From positions 1 to 64,000 of the forward strand of contig NZ_MSTI01000164.1 in NCBI RefSeq assembly GCF_001949125.1: a stretch of 64,000 nt of DNA. The letters are read 5' to 3'. The translations under genes were made by a program, and so were the position numbers. The stretch comes from Deinococcus marmoris (GTDB lineage Bacteria > Deinococcota > Deinococci > Deinococcales > Deinococcaceae). Shown here piece by piece: positions 10,724 to 20,043 of the stretch (its first letter is position 1; each line of letters begins with the position of its first letter). The notes under the pieces are model-generated. The model worked only from the letters and a program-made list of their open reading frames with translations. It was not told the DNA's origin and did no database searches.

Positions 10724-11638
10724 ATGCCACTCCCACTGATCGTAAGCGCCGGAGAAGCCCTGACTGACCTCGTAACTGCCGGGGGACTGGCCTGGACGGC
10801 GCATCCGGGCGGAGCGGGCTGGAACGTGGCGCGGGCCTGCGCTGCCCTGGGTGTGCCCAGCGCCTTTGCCGGGGCGGTGGGCCAGGACAACTTCGGGGAC
10901 GATCTGTTCAGCGCCTCGGAACAGGCCGGGCTGGACCTGCGCTTTCTGCAACGGGTGCCCGCCCCCACGCTGATGGCCGTGGTGTACAGCGCCAACCCGC
11001 CCGCCTACCGCTTCCTGGGCGAGAACAGCGCCGATCTGCACTTTGACCCCGCCAAACTCCCCGAAGGCTGGCTTCAGTCCGTCAGATGGCTGCATGTGGG
11101 CGGCATCAGCCTGAGCCGCTGGCCGCTGGCCGACACGCTGCTGGCCCTAGTCAGGCAGGCCCGCGCGGCTGGCGTGAAGATCAGCTTTGACCCCAACGCC
11201 CGCATCACCCACAGCCACCCCGATTACCCGGCGGTGATGGAGCGCGTGGCCCGCAACTCGGACCTGCTGAAGTTCAGCGACGAGGATCTGGGCTTCTTCT
11301 TCCCCGGCACCTCGGAGGCCGGGGCGCTGCAAACCCTGCGTGGCTGGAATCCGCGCGCGCCCATTGTCATCACGCGCGGCTCGGCGGGGGCCAGCCTGTA
11401 CCACGCGGCGGGCCGGGCCGACTTGCCTGCCTTTCCCGTGCAGGTGGCTGACACGGTGGGCGCGGGCGACGCGCTGTGTGCGGGCCTGCTGGTCTCGGCC
11501 ACCGAACGCCCGGACGCGCTGTGGACCGAACATCTGGCGCTGGGCCTGAAAGCCGCTGCCGCCGCCTGCGCCCATGCCGGGGCCTACGCACCCACGCGGG
11601 CGGATGTGGACGCGCTGGAGTCTTCCGCTCAGTCCTGA
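10724..11638 (+). CDS. PfkB-family carbohydrate kinase (fructokinase-like)
   Basis: A 304-aa ribokinase-fold kinase. Signature 1 is visible as [20 protein letters not shown] near residues 26-45. Signature 2 is [19 protein letters not shown] near 241-259, containing the catalytic Asp and anion hole. SFDPNAR and [12 protein letters not shown] are typical of the fold. It phosphorylates a sugar with ATP; fructose is the commonest substrate for this subgroup but cannot be proved. It stands alone and is convergent with the HD-GYP gene, 53 bp away. Confidence 0.85.
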   Translation: MPLPLIVSAGEALTDLVTAGGLAWTAHPGGAGWNVARACAALGVPSAFAGAVGQDNFGDDLFSASEQAGLDLRFLQRVPAPTLMAVVYSANPPAYRFLGENSADLHFDPAKLPEGWLQSVRWLHVGGISLSRWPLADTLLALVRQARAAGVKISFDPNARITHSHPDYPAVMERVARNSDLLKFSDEDLGFFFPGTSEAGALQTLRGWNPRAPIVITRGSAGASLYHAAGRADLPAFPVQVADTVGAGDALCAGLLVSATERPDALWTEHLALGLKAAAAACAHAGAYAPTRADVDALESSAQS

Positions 11639-11691
11639 TTTTTCGGCCAGCTCGGTCAGGCCAGCTCAGTCAGATGGTGGAGAGGGCAGGC

Positions 11692-13047
11692 TCAGCTCAC
11701 GATCACGGCGTCGTCCTGCTCGGCCATCATGCGCAGGAAGGCGTCCACGTACTGCGGGTCGAACTGCCGCCCGGCCTGGGCACGAATCTCGGCCATGGCG
11801 CGTTCGCGGGTCCAGGCGAGCTTGTAGGGACGGGCGTTGGTCAGTGCGTCGTACACGTCGACAATCGAGAAGACGCGGGCCGTTTCGGGGATGTTCTGGC
11901 CGCGCAGGCTGGCCGGATAGCCGGTGCCGTCCCAGCGCTCGTGGTGGTAGCGCACCAGATCCAGCGTCTCGGCGGGCAGGAAGTGCAGGTCCTGAAGCAT
12001 CTCGTAGCCGATGGTGGTGTGGGTCTGGATGACCTGCCGTTCGCCGGGGTCCAGCGGCCCGCGCTTGTGCAGGATCTGATCGGGAATGGCCAGCTTGCCC
12101 AGGTCGTGCAGGTACGCGCCCCAGCGCAGCGCCCGCACCTGTTCCTCGTCCCAGCCCAGGCGGCGGGCCAGACGCAGGCTCATGCTGACCACGCGGGTGG
12201 TGTGTCCCCCGGTGTCGTCGTCGCGGCGTTCCAGGGCCGCGCCCAGCGAGCGCAGGGTCAGGTCGTTGGCGTCACGCAGTTCGCGGATGGCGCTCAGTTG
12301 CCCCAGTTGCGCGCCCAGCAGTCGGGCGAAGGAGGCCACCACCGAGGTTTCTTCCTCATCGAAGTCCACGTCGGTGTTGCGGGTCAGGATCAGCACGCCC
12401 AGGTGGTTGGAGGCCCGCCCGTAGACCGGGGCGACATGGTAACGGCGGCGCTGCGGCTTTTTCAGCAGGTCCAGCGCTTCCTCGGCCACCCAGTGGTCTG
12501 CCTGGACGCTGCGGCTGTCGTTGTGGCTGGGGTGGATCGGGCGCTCCAGCAGGGCCTCGTAGGCCCCCTTGGCGGCCAGGATGTACGGCGTGCCCTGGCG
12601 GTAGGCCACGAAGGCCAGATTGGGCGCAACCTTCAGCGTACTCAGGATGCCGATCCCGGCGCGGATGATGGCCTGCTCGTCGCGGGCCTCGGCCAGCCGC
12701 TCGCTGCCGTTGCGCAGCGCCACCACGGTGTTGCGCTGCCACTCCAGTTCCCGTTCGGTGCCCTGTTCGCGCAGGATGATGTAGCCCAGGCCGCCGATGA
12801 CCAGCAGTGCGCCCAGCAACTCCTGCACCGTCGCGGTGTGGCCCGGCAATACAAACGAGGCCACAAAGGCCACCACGTAGAGCAGCAGCGCTGCCCAGCG
12901 CCAGGTCATGCCCAGGGACCAGGCCCCGATGATGAGCAGCACGCCCGCACCGGCCATCAGACCCGGATAGTGACCGTATGACGCGTAACCCACGGTCCCG
13001 GTTCCCAGTAGCAGCAGCAAATAAGACCAGAGGCTGGGAAAAGGCAC
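11692..13047 (-). CDS. Membrane-anchored GAF/HD-GYP cyclic-di-GMP phosphodiesterase
   Basis: A 451-aa protein. Residues 1-95 hold about four membrane segments, about 115-250 form a GAF-like sensor, and 280-440 an HD-GYP domain. H314-D315 in HDLGK and the signature HHERWDGTGYP at 368-378 are intact, so it should cleave c-di-GMP. The first residue is encoded by GTG, supported by TAGACT 6 nt upstream (13054-13059). A response-regulator gene lies 381 bp upstream on the same strand, across a probable small RNA. The signal sensed is unknown. Confidence 0.9.
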   Translation of the reverse strand: MPFPSLWSYLLLLLGTGTVGYASYGHYPGLMAGAGVLLIIGAWSLGMTWRWAALLLYVVAFVASFVLPGHTATVQELLGALLVIGGLGYIILREQGTERELEWQRNTVVALRNGSERLAEARDEQAIIRAGIGILSTLKVAPNLAFVAYRQGTPYILAAKGAYEALLERPIHPSHNDSRSVQADHWVAEEALDLLKKPQRRRYHVAPVYGRASNHLGVLILTRNTDVDFDEEETSVVASFARLLGAQLGQLSAIRELRDANDLTLRSLGAALERRDDDTGGHTTRVVSMSLRLARRLGWDEEQVRALRWGAYLHDLGKLAIPDQILHKRGPLDPGERQVIQTHTTIGYEMLQDLHFLPAETLDLVRYHHERWDGTGYPASLRGQNIPETARVFSIVDVYDALTNARPYKLAWTRERAMAEIRAQAGRQFDPQYVDAFLRMMAEQDDAVIVS

Positions 13048-13428
13048 GTCAGAAGTCTAGCACCGGCATTCTTACAAACTTAATGTTTTTGTGGTGCTTC
13101 TCAGCCGTGAAAAGCGCCCCCCAGTCAGGGGGGGGAGAAAAGCACGGAAACCTGTGCAGAAGCTGGAGTGACACCCGAAAAAGTACCGCCGACAGCCTGG
13201 GATTGCAGTGGGGGCACGCCAACGGGGCAAGTTGCCAGCGCCCACTGCATGTTTTTTAGGAAACAGACCAGGGCGTTAACCTATTCTAAATATTCTTTTT
13301 GGGATCTTCTCGCGATGCGTGGAGATGAACGTTCAGCCCAGAATCTGGAACAGCCTCACGGCCTCGTAGCTGCTTGAGGGCACGGGCCTCTCGATCCAGA
13401 TCGGCACTGTCATTTCAGATCGGCACTC
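13048..13428. other. Intergenic region: HD-GYP promoter, RNA-like hairpins, 19-bp direct repeats
   Basis: This 381-bp gap has no protein gene. It holds the HD-GYP leaderless -10 (13054-13059, minus), several hairpins ending in a terminator-like structure on the plus strand (13081-13257), and spaced direct repeats at 13397-13441 running into the regulator stop. The parts are described separately. Confidence 0.7.
13081..13257 (+). ncRNA. Candidate structured small RNA with intrinsic terminator
   Basis: On the plus strand a TAATGT hexamer (13081-13086) is followed by a C6/G6 hairpin near 13110-13130, a GCAC/GTGC hairpin near 13142-13158, and a strong stem GCAGTGGG (13205-13212) with CCCACTGC (13241-13248), then TTTTTT at 13252-13257. 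Both neighbouring genes run on the minus strand, so this terminator does not serve either. The simplest reading is an independent RNA of about 165 nt. No known RNA family was recognised. Confidence 0.4.
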
Positions 13429-13441
13429 TCAGTCCAGATCG
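13397..13441. repeat. 19-bp spaced direct repeats at the regulator stop codon
   Basis: CAGATCGGCACT begins at 13397 and 13416, and CAGATCG again at 13435, each 19 bp apart. The last copy is inside the final codons of the minus-strand regulator gene. This is a short tandem duplication outward from its 3' end. Confidence 0.7.
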
Positions 13442-14463
13442 ACGGCCCACCACGCCTCGCGCTGGGCGGCCAGGCGCGCGCGCGGATCGCCGATGGTGTC
13501 CAGGGCGCGGGCCAGGCCCTGCCAGTCCAGCTCGCTCATGGGATCGATGGCCAGGGCACGCTGGTGGAACTGGGCAGCGTCCTTGGATTTGCCTGCCTCG
13601 GTGGCGGCGCGGGCGGCCAGACTGAGGACGCTCATCTGCTTTTGCTCCAGCCGGGAGCGCACGTCGTCCACCCAGGGGCTGTCTGCGCCGGGCAGAAAGG
13701 TGCCGTACTGGCTGGTCAGCTCGCGCATTTCTTCCAGGCCCAGGCTGCCGTGTTCGGCCTGTGTGGCCAGCAGTTCAAAGCGGTACACGTCGTATTCGGG
13801 ATTCAGGTCACCGGCCAGCGCGTAGCGGCGGTTGGCACTGACCACGGTTTCGCTGCTCAGGCTGCGGCGCAGGCGGTGCAGGGTGGTATGGAACAGCGAA
13901 CTGGCGCGGGCCTCGTCTTTCTCGGGCCACAGCGCCTCGGCGGCTTCCCAACTGGTGACTTCCTTGTGTTCCAATAAAAAGAAAAACAGTTCCAGCGCCT
14001 TGCGGCTGACCCACGACACCGCCCCGCCCTGCCAGACCACCTGCGCGGTGCCCAGCGCCTTGGCCTGCATGCCGCCCTCGGCCTGCACGTTCAGGCCCGC
14101 GCGGCGCAAGCGGGCGTCGATGGCCACGGTCAGGTCCTGCGGGGTAAACGGCTTGGGCAGGTAGTCATCCGCGCCCAGGTTCATGCCCCGGCGCACGTCG
14201 CCGCGCTCGGCGTGGCTGCTCAGGAGCATGAAGGGAATGGCCGAGAGATGCTCGTGTTCACGCATCTTTTCCAGGAATTCCAGACCCGTCATGTACGGCA
14301 TCACCACGTCGCTGATCACCAGATCCGGGGTAAAGACCTTGAGGAGTTCCAGCGCCTCCACGGGATGGTTGCTTGTGCGCACCTCATGCCCGGCGCGGCT
14401 GAGGATCACGCTGACGAGTTTGAGGATGGCGGCGTCGTCATCCACCACGAGAATCCGGGGCAT
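13429..14463 (-). CDS. Response regulator with REC and BTAD/SARP-like output
   Basis: A 344-aa protein. The N-terminal receiver (1-118) has acidic D8-D10, phosphoacceptor D52 in LVISDVVMP and K104 in YLPKPF. A winged-helix-like region (about 140-210, ALELFFFLLEHKEVTSWEAAE) and a tetratricopeptide-like BTAD region (about 225-344) follow, as in SARP-type regulators. It probably binds direct-repeat DNA. No kinase gene is adjacent. TAGAAT 7 nt before the ATG (14471-14476) supports the start. An HD-GYP gene lies downstream on the same strand; a common pathway is possible but unproved. Confidence 0.85.
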   Translation of the reverse strand: MPRILVVDDDAAILKLVSVILSRAGHEVRTSNHPVEALELLKVFTPDLVISDVVMPYMTGLEFLEKMREHEHLSAIPFMLLSSHAERGDVRRGMNLGADDYLPKPFTPQDLTVAIDARLRRAGLNVQAEGGMQAKALGTAQVVWQGGAVSWVSRKALELFFFLLEHKEVTSWEAAEALWPEKDEARASSLFHTTLHRLRRSLSSETVVSANRRYALAGDLNPEYDVYRFELLATQAEHGSLGLEEMRELTSQYGTFLPGADSPWVDDVRSRLEQKQMSVLSLAARAATEAGKSKDAAQFHQRALAIDPMSELDWQGLARALDTIGDPRARLAAQREAWWAVDLD

Positions 14464-14470
14464 ATGGGCG

Positions 14471-14476
14471 ATTCTA
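14471..14476 (-). promoter_or_regulatory. Leaderless -10 element of the REC-BTAD regulator gene
   Basis: TAGAAT lies 7 nt upstream of the ATG at 14463. Confidence 0.55.
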
Positions 14477-14731
14477 ACAGAAGGGTGAGGGAAGCATGGG
14501 CGAAGGGCGACAAAGCTTCATCGGTGGGGATCGGTAGAGGCGGTTTTAATCGAATGGGAGGACAAAAACACGCGACCTCATGCCCGGAGTGCATGGCCTG
14601 ATCTGCGGATGACCCTGGCTGTGCTGCTGCCCAGACAGTCCGGTCCTGCCTGACAAACGGCTGTGGGATGCGCTGTCAGTCGTCCGGGTGGCGCGGGACG
14701 GCCCGCGTTTCCGTCTCCCGGTTCCGTGTAC

Positions 14732-14737
14732 TAGTCT
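14732..14737 (+). promoter_or_regulatory. Leaderless -10 element of the amidohydrolase gene
   Basis: TAGTCT lies 7 nt upstream of the ATG at 14745 and selects that start over an earlier in-frame ATG. Confidence 0.5.
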
Positions 14738-14744
14738 GCGGACC

Positions 14745-16244
14745 ATGACCCAACCCATGACCATCATCCAGGCCCAGGTCATCACCCAGGACCGCGCCAT
14801 GCCGCGTGCCGAGGCCGTGTTGGTGGGCGGCGGACGCGTGCTGGCGGTGGGCGAGGCGGCGGACCTGCGGGCGCTGACCCTGCGCGCCGAAGTCCTCGAT
14901 CACCGTGACCTGCTCCTGACGCCGGGGCTGTGCGACGCCCACACGCATCTGGTGGCCTACGGGTTCTCGCTGTCGCAGATCAACCTGCACGGCGCACGCA
15001 GCGTCTCCGAGGTGCAGGCCCGGGTGGCGCAGGTGGCGATGAACACCCCCGCCGGAACCTGGATTCGCGGCGGCGGCTTTCTGCTCTCGGAACTGGGACT
15101 GAACGGCTACCCCACGGCGGCCCTGCTGGACGAGGTCAGCCCCCATCACCCGGTGCAACTTTTCTCGCGCGATCTGCATATGACCTGGGTGAACAGCGCT
15201 GGCCTGCGCGCCGCCGGAATCACGGCGGAAACCCTCGATCCAGAGGGCGGCCAGATCGTGCGCCCCCTGGGCTGCCTGCTGGAACAGGCCAGCGGGCTGG
15301 TCTCTGCCGTGATGCCCGCGCCCAGCGAGGCCGAGTATCTGAAGGCAGCGAAGGCCGGGGCCGACGATCTGGCCAGTCGTGGGTATGTCAGCACACACAC
15401 GATGGCCTACGAATCGCCCGATGCCCCCCGCGCCATCCAGATACTGGCGGCGCGTGGCGAGCTGCCGCTGAGAATCTGGGCCTGCCTGCCACACACCCGG
15501 CTGGACGCGGCCCGCGAACTGGGCATCGGCTCTGGCGGCAGCGGACTGTTCCAGTGGGGCGGCGTCAAATTCTTTGCGGACGGCGCGCTGGGTAGCCGCA
15601 CCGCCTGGCTGCACGCGCCCGGTTTCGCCGACGGTTCCGGTACCGGGATCGCGCTGGACCCCCCTGAACTGATCCGCGAGCGCGGTCTGGAAGCCATCGC
15701 CCTGGGCCTGACTCCCGTGACCCACGCCATCGGGGACCGGGCCAACACTGAGGTGCTGAACGTCTACGACGACTTGCGCGCCGCCGCCGAGGCAAAGGGC
15801 ATCCGCCTGAGAATCGAGCATTCCCAGCACCTGCGCCCGGAGGACATTCCGCGCCACAGAGGCTTCGTGTGCAGCGTGCAGCCCATCCATCTTCAGGCCG
15901 ACGCGCCCATGATCCGCGAACTGATGCCGCATCTGGCAGACGGCAGTTACGCCTTCAAATCCCTGATGGACGCCGGGGCGATTCTGGCCTTCGGCAGCGA
16001 CGCCCCGGTGGCGGCCCCCGATCCACGCGCCAGTTTTGCCGCCGCGATCACCCGCGTGGACGACAGCGGGGGACGGCTGGCCCCCGCCGAGGCCATGACC
16101 GTGGAGGACGTGCTGTGGGCGCACACGCGCGGCCCCGCGATGGCGGCGGGCTGGGAAGACGAGGGCCACATTCGCCCCGGCGCACGCGCGGCCTTCACGC
16201 TCTGGGACAAGTTGGGCGGCAACGCGCGGGCGCTGGTGCTATAG
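14745..16244 (+). CDS. Amidohydrolase family 3 protein (YtcJ-like)
   Basis: A 499-aa metal-dependent amidohydrolase of the YtcJ type. The first metal motif is [12 protein letters not shown] near residues 63-74. [13 protein letters not shown] near 278-290 carries the family's DGALGS signature. [12 protein letters not shown] and [11 protein letters not shown] give later His ligands, and [13 protein letters not shown] near 415-427 the catalytic Asp. The substrate is unknown; relatives hydrolyse exocyclic amide or imine bonds. The ATG at 14745 follows TAGTCT by 7 nt. The stop is 5 bp from a convergent gene. Confidence 0.87.
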   Translation: MTQPMTIIQAQVITQDRAMPRAEAVLVGGGRVLAVGEAADLRALTLRAEVLDHRDLLLTPGLCDAHTHLVAYGFSLSQINLHGARSVSEVQARVAQVAMNTPAGTWIRGGGFLLSELGLNGYPTAALLDEVSPHHPVQLFSRDLHMTWVNSAGLRAAGITAETLDPEGGQIVRPLGCLLEQASGLVSAVMPAPSEAEYLKAAKAGADDLASRGYVSTHTMAYESPDAPRAIQILAARGELPLRIWACLPHTRLDAARELGIGSGGSGLFQWGGVKFFADGALGSRTAWLHAPGFADGSGTGIALDPPELIRERGLEAIALGLTPVTHAIGDRANTEVLNVYDDLRAAAEAKGIRLRIEHSQHLRPEDIPRHRGFVCSVQPIHLQADAPMIRELMPHLADGSYAFKSLMDAGAILAFGSDAPVAAPDPRASFAAAITRVDDSGGRLAPAEAMTVEDVLWAHTRGPAMAAGWEDEGHIRPGARAAFTLWDKLGGNARALVL

Positions 16245-16248
16245 CGAT

Positions 16249-16749
16249 TCAGGCCAGCGGGGCCAGTTTCAGCGTGACGGTATGCATGCGCTCCTCGCCC
16301 GCGCCGCCGCCGATTTTGCCGATGTACAGGCTGCCGTCTTCCTTGACCGCCACTGCAAAGACCAGTTGGCCGCCCACCGAGCGGAACGGCAGTTGACCCG
16401 AAAGCTGTTCCCACGCCCCGGCCCCGATTCGCAGGGCGTTGATGCCCGCGATGAGCTGATACGGCAGGTCCACGGGCAGCGACTCCGGGGCAAAGCTTTT
16501 TTGCACGGGCCTCCGCTCCCAGCACAGCGAGAGGGTCTGGGTCTGGGCGCTGGTTTCCTGGCCCTCTACCGTGATCAGCTTCCACTCGAAGCCGCCGCCC
16601 GCTTGCTGTGACAGCACCGTCTTCAGCTCCAGCTCGATGTGCTGCACCACCAGCGCGCTGGGATCGCCGCTTTCCTTCCCAAAGTCCTGGGCCACACTGG
16701 CCTGCACCGCCGTCACGAATTCCAGCACCGACACGGCTCTGTTGGGCAT
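16249..16749 (-). CDS. Trypco2-like domain protein
   Basis: A 166-aa protein. The first 80 residues (SVLEFVTAVQASVAQDF, then HIELELKTVLSQQAGGGFEWKL) match the strand-helix pattern of the trypsin-co-occurring domain 2 (trypco2), a domain seen beside proteases and NTPases in predicted conflict systems. The second half (about 85-166) is an unassigned beta-rich segment ending MHTVTLKLAPLA. GGGGGAG before the ATG at 16749 fixes the start. No trypsin-like or NTPase gene is adjacent. The domain call is from memory of the family pattern. Confidence 0.45.
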   Translation of the reverse strand: MPNRAVSVLEFVTAVQASVAQDFGKESGDPSALVVQHIELELKTVLSQQAGGGFEWKLITVEGQETSAQTQTLSLCWERRPVQKSFAPESLPVDLPYQLIAGINALRIGAGAWEQLSGQLPFRSVGGQLVFAVAVKEDGSLYIGKIGGGAGEERMHTVTLKLAPLA

Positions 16750-16900
16750 GTTTCTCCCCCGGCGCAGTCTCAAAGAAGACGGGGGCGGGGGCCGGAAACT
16801 GCGGGCGGCACCGCGCCGTTCGTTCCTGTGCTTGCCAGCGATCTGTAAGCCTGGAAACGATCTGGGACCAGTCTACGCCTGCGCTCCGGCGGGGCCTCGG

Positions 16901-17638
16901 TTATTCCTCTTCTTCATCCTCTGGCATGTCGGCGTTGGAATAGACGTTCTGCACGTCGTCCAGTTCTTCCAGCGCATCGATGATGACCAGCAGTTTGCGG
17001 ACGTCGTCGCCCTCCACGGTGACCAGCACGTTGGGAATCATGGTCAGGGCCGCGTTCTCGATCTCGTAGCCCGCGCCGCTCAGGGCCTCCTGCACGGCGT
17101 ACAGATCGGCGGGGCCGGTGCTGATTTCCAGCCCTTCCTCAGATTCCTGAATGTCCTCCGCGCCGTTCTCGATGGCGATTTCCTGCACGGCTTCGGCGGT
17201 GTCGCGCAGCAGCAGCACGCCTTTTTTCTCGAACTGCCACGCCACGCTGCCGCTGGTGCCCAAGGACCCGCCGCGCTTGTTGAACACGGCGCGAATATCG
17301 GCCACGGTGCGGTTGACGTTGTCGGTCAGCGCCTCGATGAAGATGGCCGTGCCGCCGGGGCCGTAGCCCTCGTAGGTCACTTCCTTGAATTCGGCGGCCC
17401 CGGCTTCCGCGCCCAACGCCCGTTTAACGGCGTTTTCAATGTTGTCTATCGGCACGGTGTCGGTCTTGGCTGCTGCAATCGCATTTTTCAGAGACAGATT
17501 GCCTGCCGGATCGCCGCCGCCGCCGCTGCGGACTGCCGCCCCGATGGCGCGGATGTGCTTGCTGTACATCGCGCTGCGCTTCTTGTCGTTCGCGCCTTTC
17601 TTGCGCTTGATCTGGGACCATTTGCTGTGACCTGCCAT
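16901..17638 (-). CDS. yebC: YebC/PmpR family protein
   Basis: A 245-aa member of the YebC/PmpR/TACO1 family. It begins with the diagnostic [20 protein letters not shown] and has [33 protein letters not shown] and a very acidic C-terminus ending EDEEEE. Family members act as transcription regulators or as translation factors that relieve ribosome stalling at proline runs. TAGAAT lies 7 nt before the ATG (17646-17651), so the upstream in-frame extension is not used. Monocistronic. Confidence 0.95.
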   Translation of the reverse strand: MAGHSKWSQIKRKKGANDKKRSAMYSKHIRAIGAAVRSGGGGDPAGNLSLKNAIAAAKTDTVPIDNIENAVKRALGAEAGAAEFKEVTYEGYGPGGTAIFIEALTDNVNRTVADIRAVFNKRGGSLGTSGSVAWQFEKKGVLLLRDTAEAVQEIAIENGAEDIQESEEGLEISTGPADLYAVQEALSGAGYEIENAALTMIPNVLVTVEGDDVRKLLVIIDALEELDDVQNVYSNADMPEDEEEE

Positions 17639-18113
17639 ATGGCAGATTCTAACGCCAGAGGCCCGGCGCGGGCACGCCCTGCCCACAACCTCAACTTCTC
17701 AAAACAAAAGGCTGCGTTGACCAAAAGAGAGACGGACAGCCTGGGTAAAAGGGTGTTCAGCCCGGTGAAACTATGCCTAAATCACAGCATACCCGCAGGT
17801 GCAGACGTCAAAGAAACCCCTCAGTCTGCTTCGCAGCCAGCTCCCCTCAAAAGGGAGCCAAGGAGCGCCGCTGCACGGTCAATTCTCGACCCTTGCCTCC
17901 CTTCCAAGGGGAGGTGCCCCGGAGGGGCGGACTCGCAGAGCTGCGAAGCAGAGGGGTTAAACCGCAGACAGCTACCCCAAAAACCAGCCCCACCGCCTCT
18001 CTAAACCCCACCCAAACGTGCCGTCCCCCAACCCCACCCCTAGAATGCGCGCAGCCTATGCCCACGCTAGCCCACCCCGTTTCCAGCCTCCGAAGTTCTC
18101 CCCGGTTGCGCCC
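17639..18113. other. Intergenic region with dispersed repeat and upstream mini-ORF
   Basis: This 475-bp gap holds the yebC promoter (17646-17651, minus), dispersed repeat copy R2 (about 17810-17960), and TAGAAT (18041-18046) followed by a 19-codon mini-ORF at 18058. I see no other gene. Confidence 0.6.
17810..17960. repeat. Dispersed modular repeat, copy R2
   Basis: It contains the 28-bp block 17929-17956 identical to 5527-5554 in copy R1, and two short inverted arms, CTCCCCTCAAAAGGGAG near 17851 and CTCCCTTCCAAGGGGAGG near 17897. A partial inverse of the core (CTGCTTCGCAG) lies at the left end (17827-17837), so the element is roughly symmetric. Confidence 0.8.
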
Positions 18114-18117
18114 ATGA
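18058..18117 (+). CDS. Possible 19-codon leader peptide coupled to the SLC13 gene
   Basis: An ATG at 18058, 11 nt after TAGAAT, opens a 19-codon frame (MPTLAHPVSSLRSSPRLRP) whose TGA overlaps the transporter ATG as ATGA. The transporter has no ribosome binding site of its own, so coupling is plausible. It could equally be a chance frame. Confidence 0.25.
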   Translation: MPTLAHPVSSLRSSPRLRP

Positions 18118-19892
18118 CCACCCCGCAACTGCTTGTATTTGCCACCCTGTTCGGTGCGCTGGTGCTGTTCGTGTGGGGCAAATGGCGCTACGACGTGGTG
18201 GGCATGCTGGCGCTGCTCACGCTCACGCTGACCGGCGTGGTCAAGGGCAACGATGCCTTCAAGGGCTTTTCCGAACCCGCCGTGATCACGGTGGCCGCCG
18301 TGCTGGTGATCAGTCAGGCGCTGCAAAAGACCGGGCTGGTCAATGTGCTGGTGCGCGGGCTGGGGCGGGTGGGCACCAACATGACCGTGCAGGTGCTGGC
18401 GATGTGCGCCGTGGTGGCCTTTCTCAGCTCGATCATGAACAACGTGGGCGCGCTGGCGATCATGCTGCCGGTGGCGATCACCCTGGCAAACCGCGCGGGC
18501 AGATCGGCCAGCACGCTGCTGATGCCGCTGGCCTTCGCCTCGCTGCTGGGCGGCATGACCACCCTGATCGGTACGCCGCCCAACCTGATCATCTCCAACC
18601 TGCGCCGCGACCTGCTGGGCGAGGCGTACAACATGTTCAGCTTTACCCCGGTGGGCGTGGCGGTGGCGGCGGCGGGCGTGCTGTATCTGGCCTTTTTAGG
18701 CTGGCGGCTGCTGCCCCAGCGGGTGTCCGGCGAGAACCGCGCGGACCTGTACCGCATGGCCGACTACATGACCGAGGTGCGCCTGCCGAACGGGAGTCCG
18801 CTGGCCGGGCAGCGCGTGATGGACCTGGGGAAGGTGGAGGGCGTGCAGGTGGTCTCTCTGGTGCGCGGCGAATCGCAGCGCCCCTTTCCCACGCCGTTCA
18901 CGGTGCTTCAAGCAGACGACGTGCTGATCGTGGAGGCCACCGCCGCCAAGCTGACCGAGCTGGTGGAGGACGGCCAACTGACCCTGGTGGGCAACGAGAC
19001 CATCACCCCCGAGCAACTGGCCTCCGACGACGTGACGCTGGCCGAAGTGGTGGTCACGGCGCTGTCGCCCATCGTGGGCCAGAGCGCAGTCAGCCTGCGC
19101 CTGCGCCAGCGCTTCAACATCAACCTGATCGCGGTCTCGCGCCAGGGCCAGCGCCTGCGCGAGCGGCTGGTCAACGCTAAATTCAAGGCCGGGGACGTGC
19201 TGCTGGTGCATGGTCCGCGCACCTCCATCGACGAAGCACTCAGCACCCTGGGCTGCCTGCCCTTGCGCGAGCGGGCGCTGGACATGGTGCCCGCCGGGCA
19301 GACCCGCAAGATGCTGCTGACCGGCGGCATTTTCCTGGTTGCCATTCTGGCCGCCACTCTGAACCTGCTGCCGGTGGCCGTGTCCTTCACCGCCGCCGCC
19401 ACCCTGATGCTGCTGCTGCGCCTGATCAACCTGCGCGACGTGTACGAGAGCATCGAGTGGCCTATCCTGGTGCTGCTGGCCACCCTGATCCCGGTGGGCG
19501 CGGCGCTGTCCAGCACTGGGGGCGCGAATCTGATCGCCGAGACCTTGCTGGGCCTCACCAGTGGCTGGCCGACGATGGCCGTGCTGGTGGTGGTCATGAT
19601 CCTGACCATGAACCTGTCGGACATCATCAACAACGCCGCCGCCGCGCTGATCACCGCGCCGATTGCCATCAAGATCGCGCAGGGGCTGGACGCCAACCCG
19701 GACGCCTTTCTGATCGCCGTGGCGGTGGCGGCCAGCAGCGCCTTCCTGACCCCCATCGGGCACCAGAGCAATACGCTGGTCATGGGGCCGGGGGGCTATA
19801 AATTCAGCGATTACTGGAAGGTGGGCCTGCCGATGGAAATTATCGTGGTGGCGGTGGGCGCACCGATGATCGCGCTGGTGTGGGGGCTGTAA
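18114..19892 (+). CDS. SLC13-type anion permease with two RCK_C domains
   Basis: A 592-aa membrane transporter of the SLC13/CitM/ArsB class. Hydrophobic segments fill about 1-200 and 405-592. Between them, about 215-300 and 305-385, are two RCK_C (TrkA-C) cytoplasmic domains, as in plant and bacterial sulfate or dicarboxylate carriers. The inverted-repeat motifs LIGTPPNLIISNL and the C-terminal LTPIGHQSNTLVMGPGGY are the substrate and Na+ sites of the family. Substrate (sulfate, dicarboxylate or other anion) not decidable. An in-frame extension upstream is excluded because it is proline-rich and precedes the probable promoter. Confidence 0.87.
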   Translation: MTTPQLLVFATLFGALVLFVWGKWRYDVVGMLALLTLTLTGVVKGNDAFKGFSEPAVITVAAVLVISQALQKTGLVNVLVRGLGRVGTNMTVQVLAMCAVVAFLSSIMNNVGALAIMLPVAITLANRAGRSASTLLMPLAFASLLGGMTTLIGTPPNLIISNLRRDLLGEAYNMFSFTPVGVAVAAAGVLYLAFLGWRLLPQRVSGENRADLYRMADYMTEVRLPNGSPLAGQRVMDLGKVEGVQVVSLVRGESQRPFPTPFTVLQADDVLIVEATAAKLTELVEDGQLTLVGNETITPEQLASDDVTLAEVVVTALSPIVGQSAVSLRLRQRFNINLIAVSRQGQRLRERLVNAKFKAGDVLLVHGPRTSIDEALSTLGCLPLRERALDMVPAGQTRKMLLTGGIFLVAILAATLNLLPVAVSFTAAATLMLLLRLINLRDVYESIEWPILVLLATLIPVGAALSSTGGANLIAETLLGLTSGWPTMAVLVVVMILTMNLSDIINNAAAALITAPIAIKIAQGLDANPDAFLIAVAVAASSAFLTPIGHQSNTLVMGPGGYKFSDYWKVGLPMEIIVVAVGAPMIALVWGL

Positions 19893-20043
19893 GGGGCCGG
19901 GAACGGCGCGTGGTGGATTGGGGAACACGGCGGATTCACAAAGGATTGACAATGTTGCGCCCGCCGCCCCGGCGTTAAGCTGGGGGCGAGATGCGCCGGA
20001 ACCGCCCTATGTTTTTCCAGCTTCCGGCCAATGGAGGAACCGC

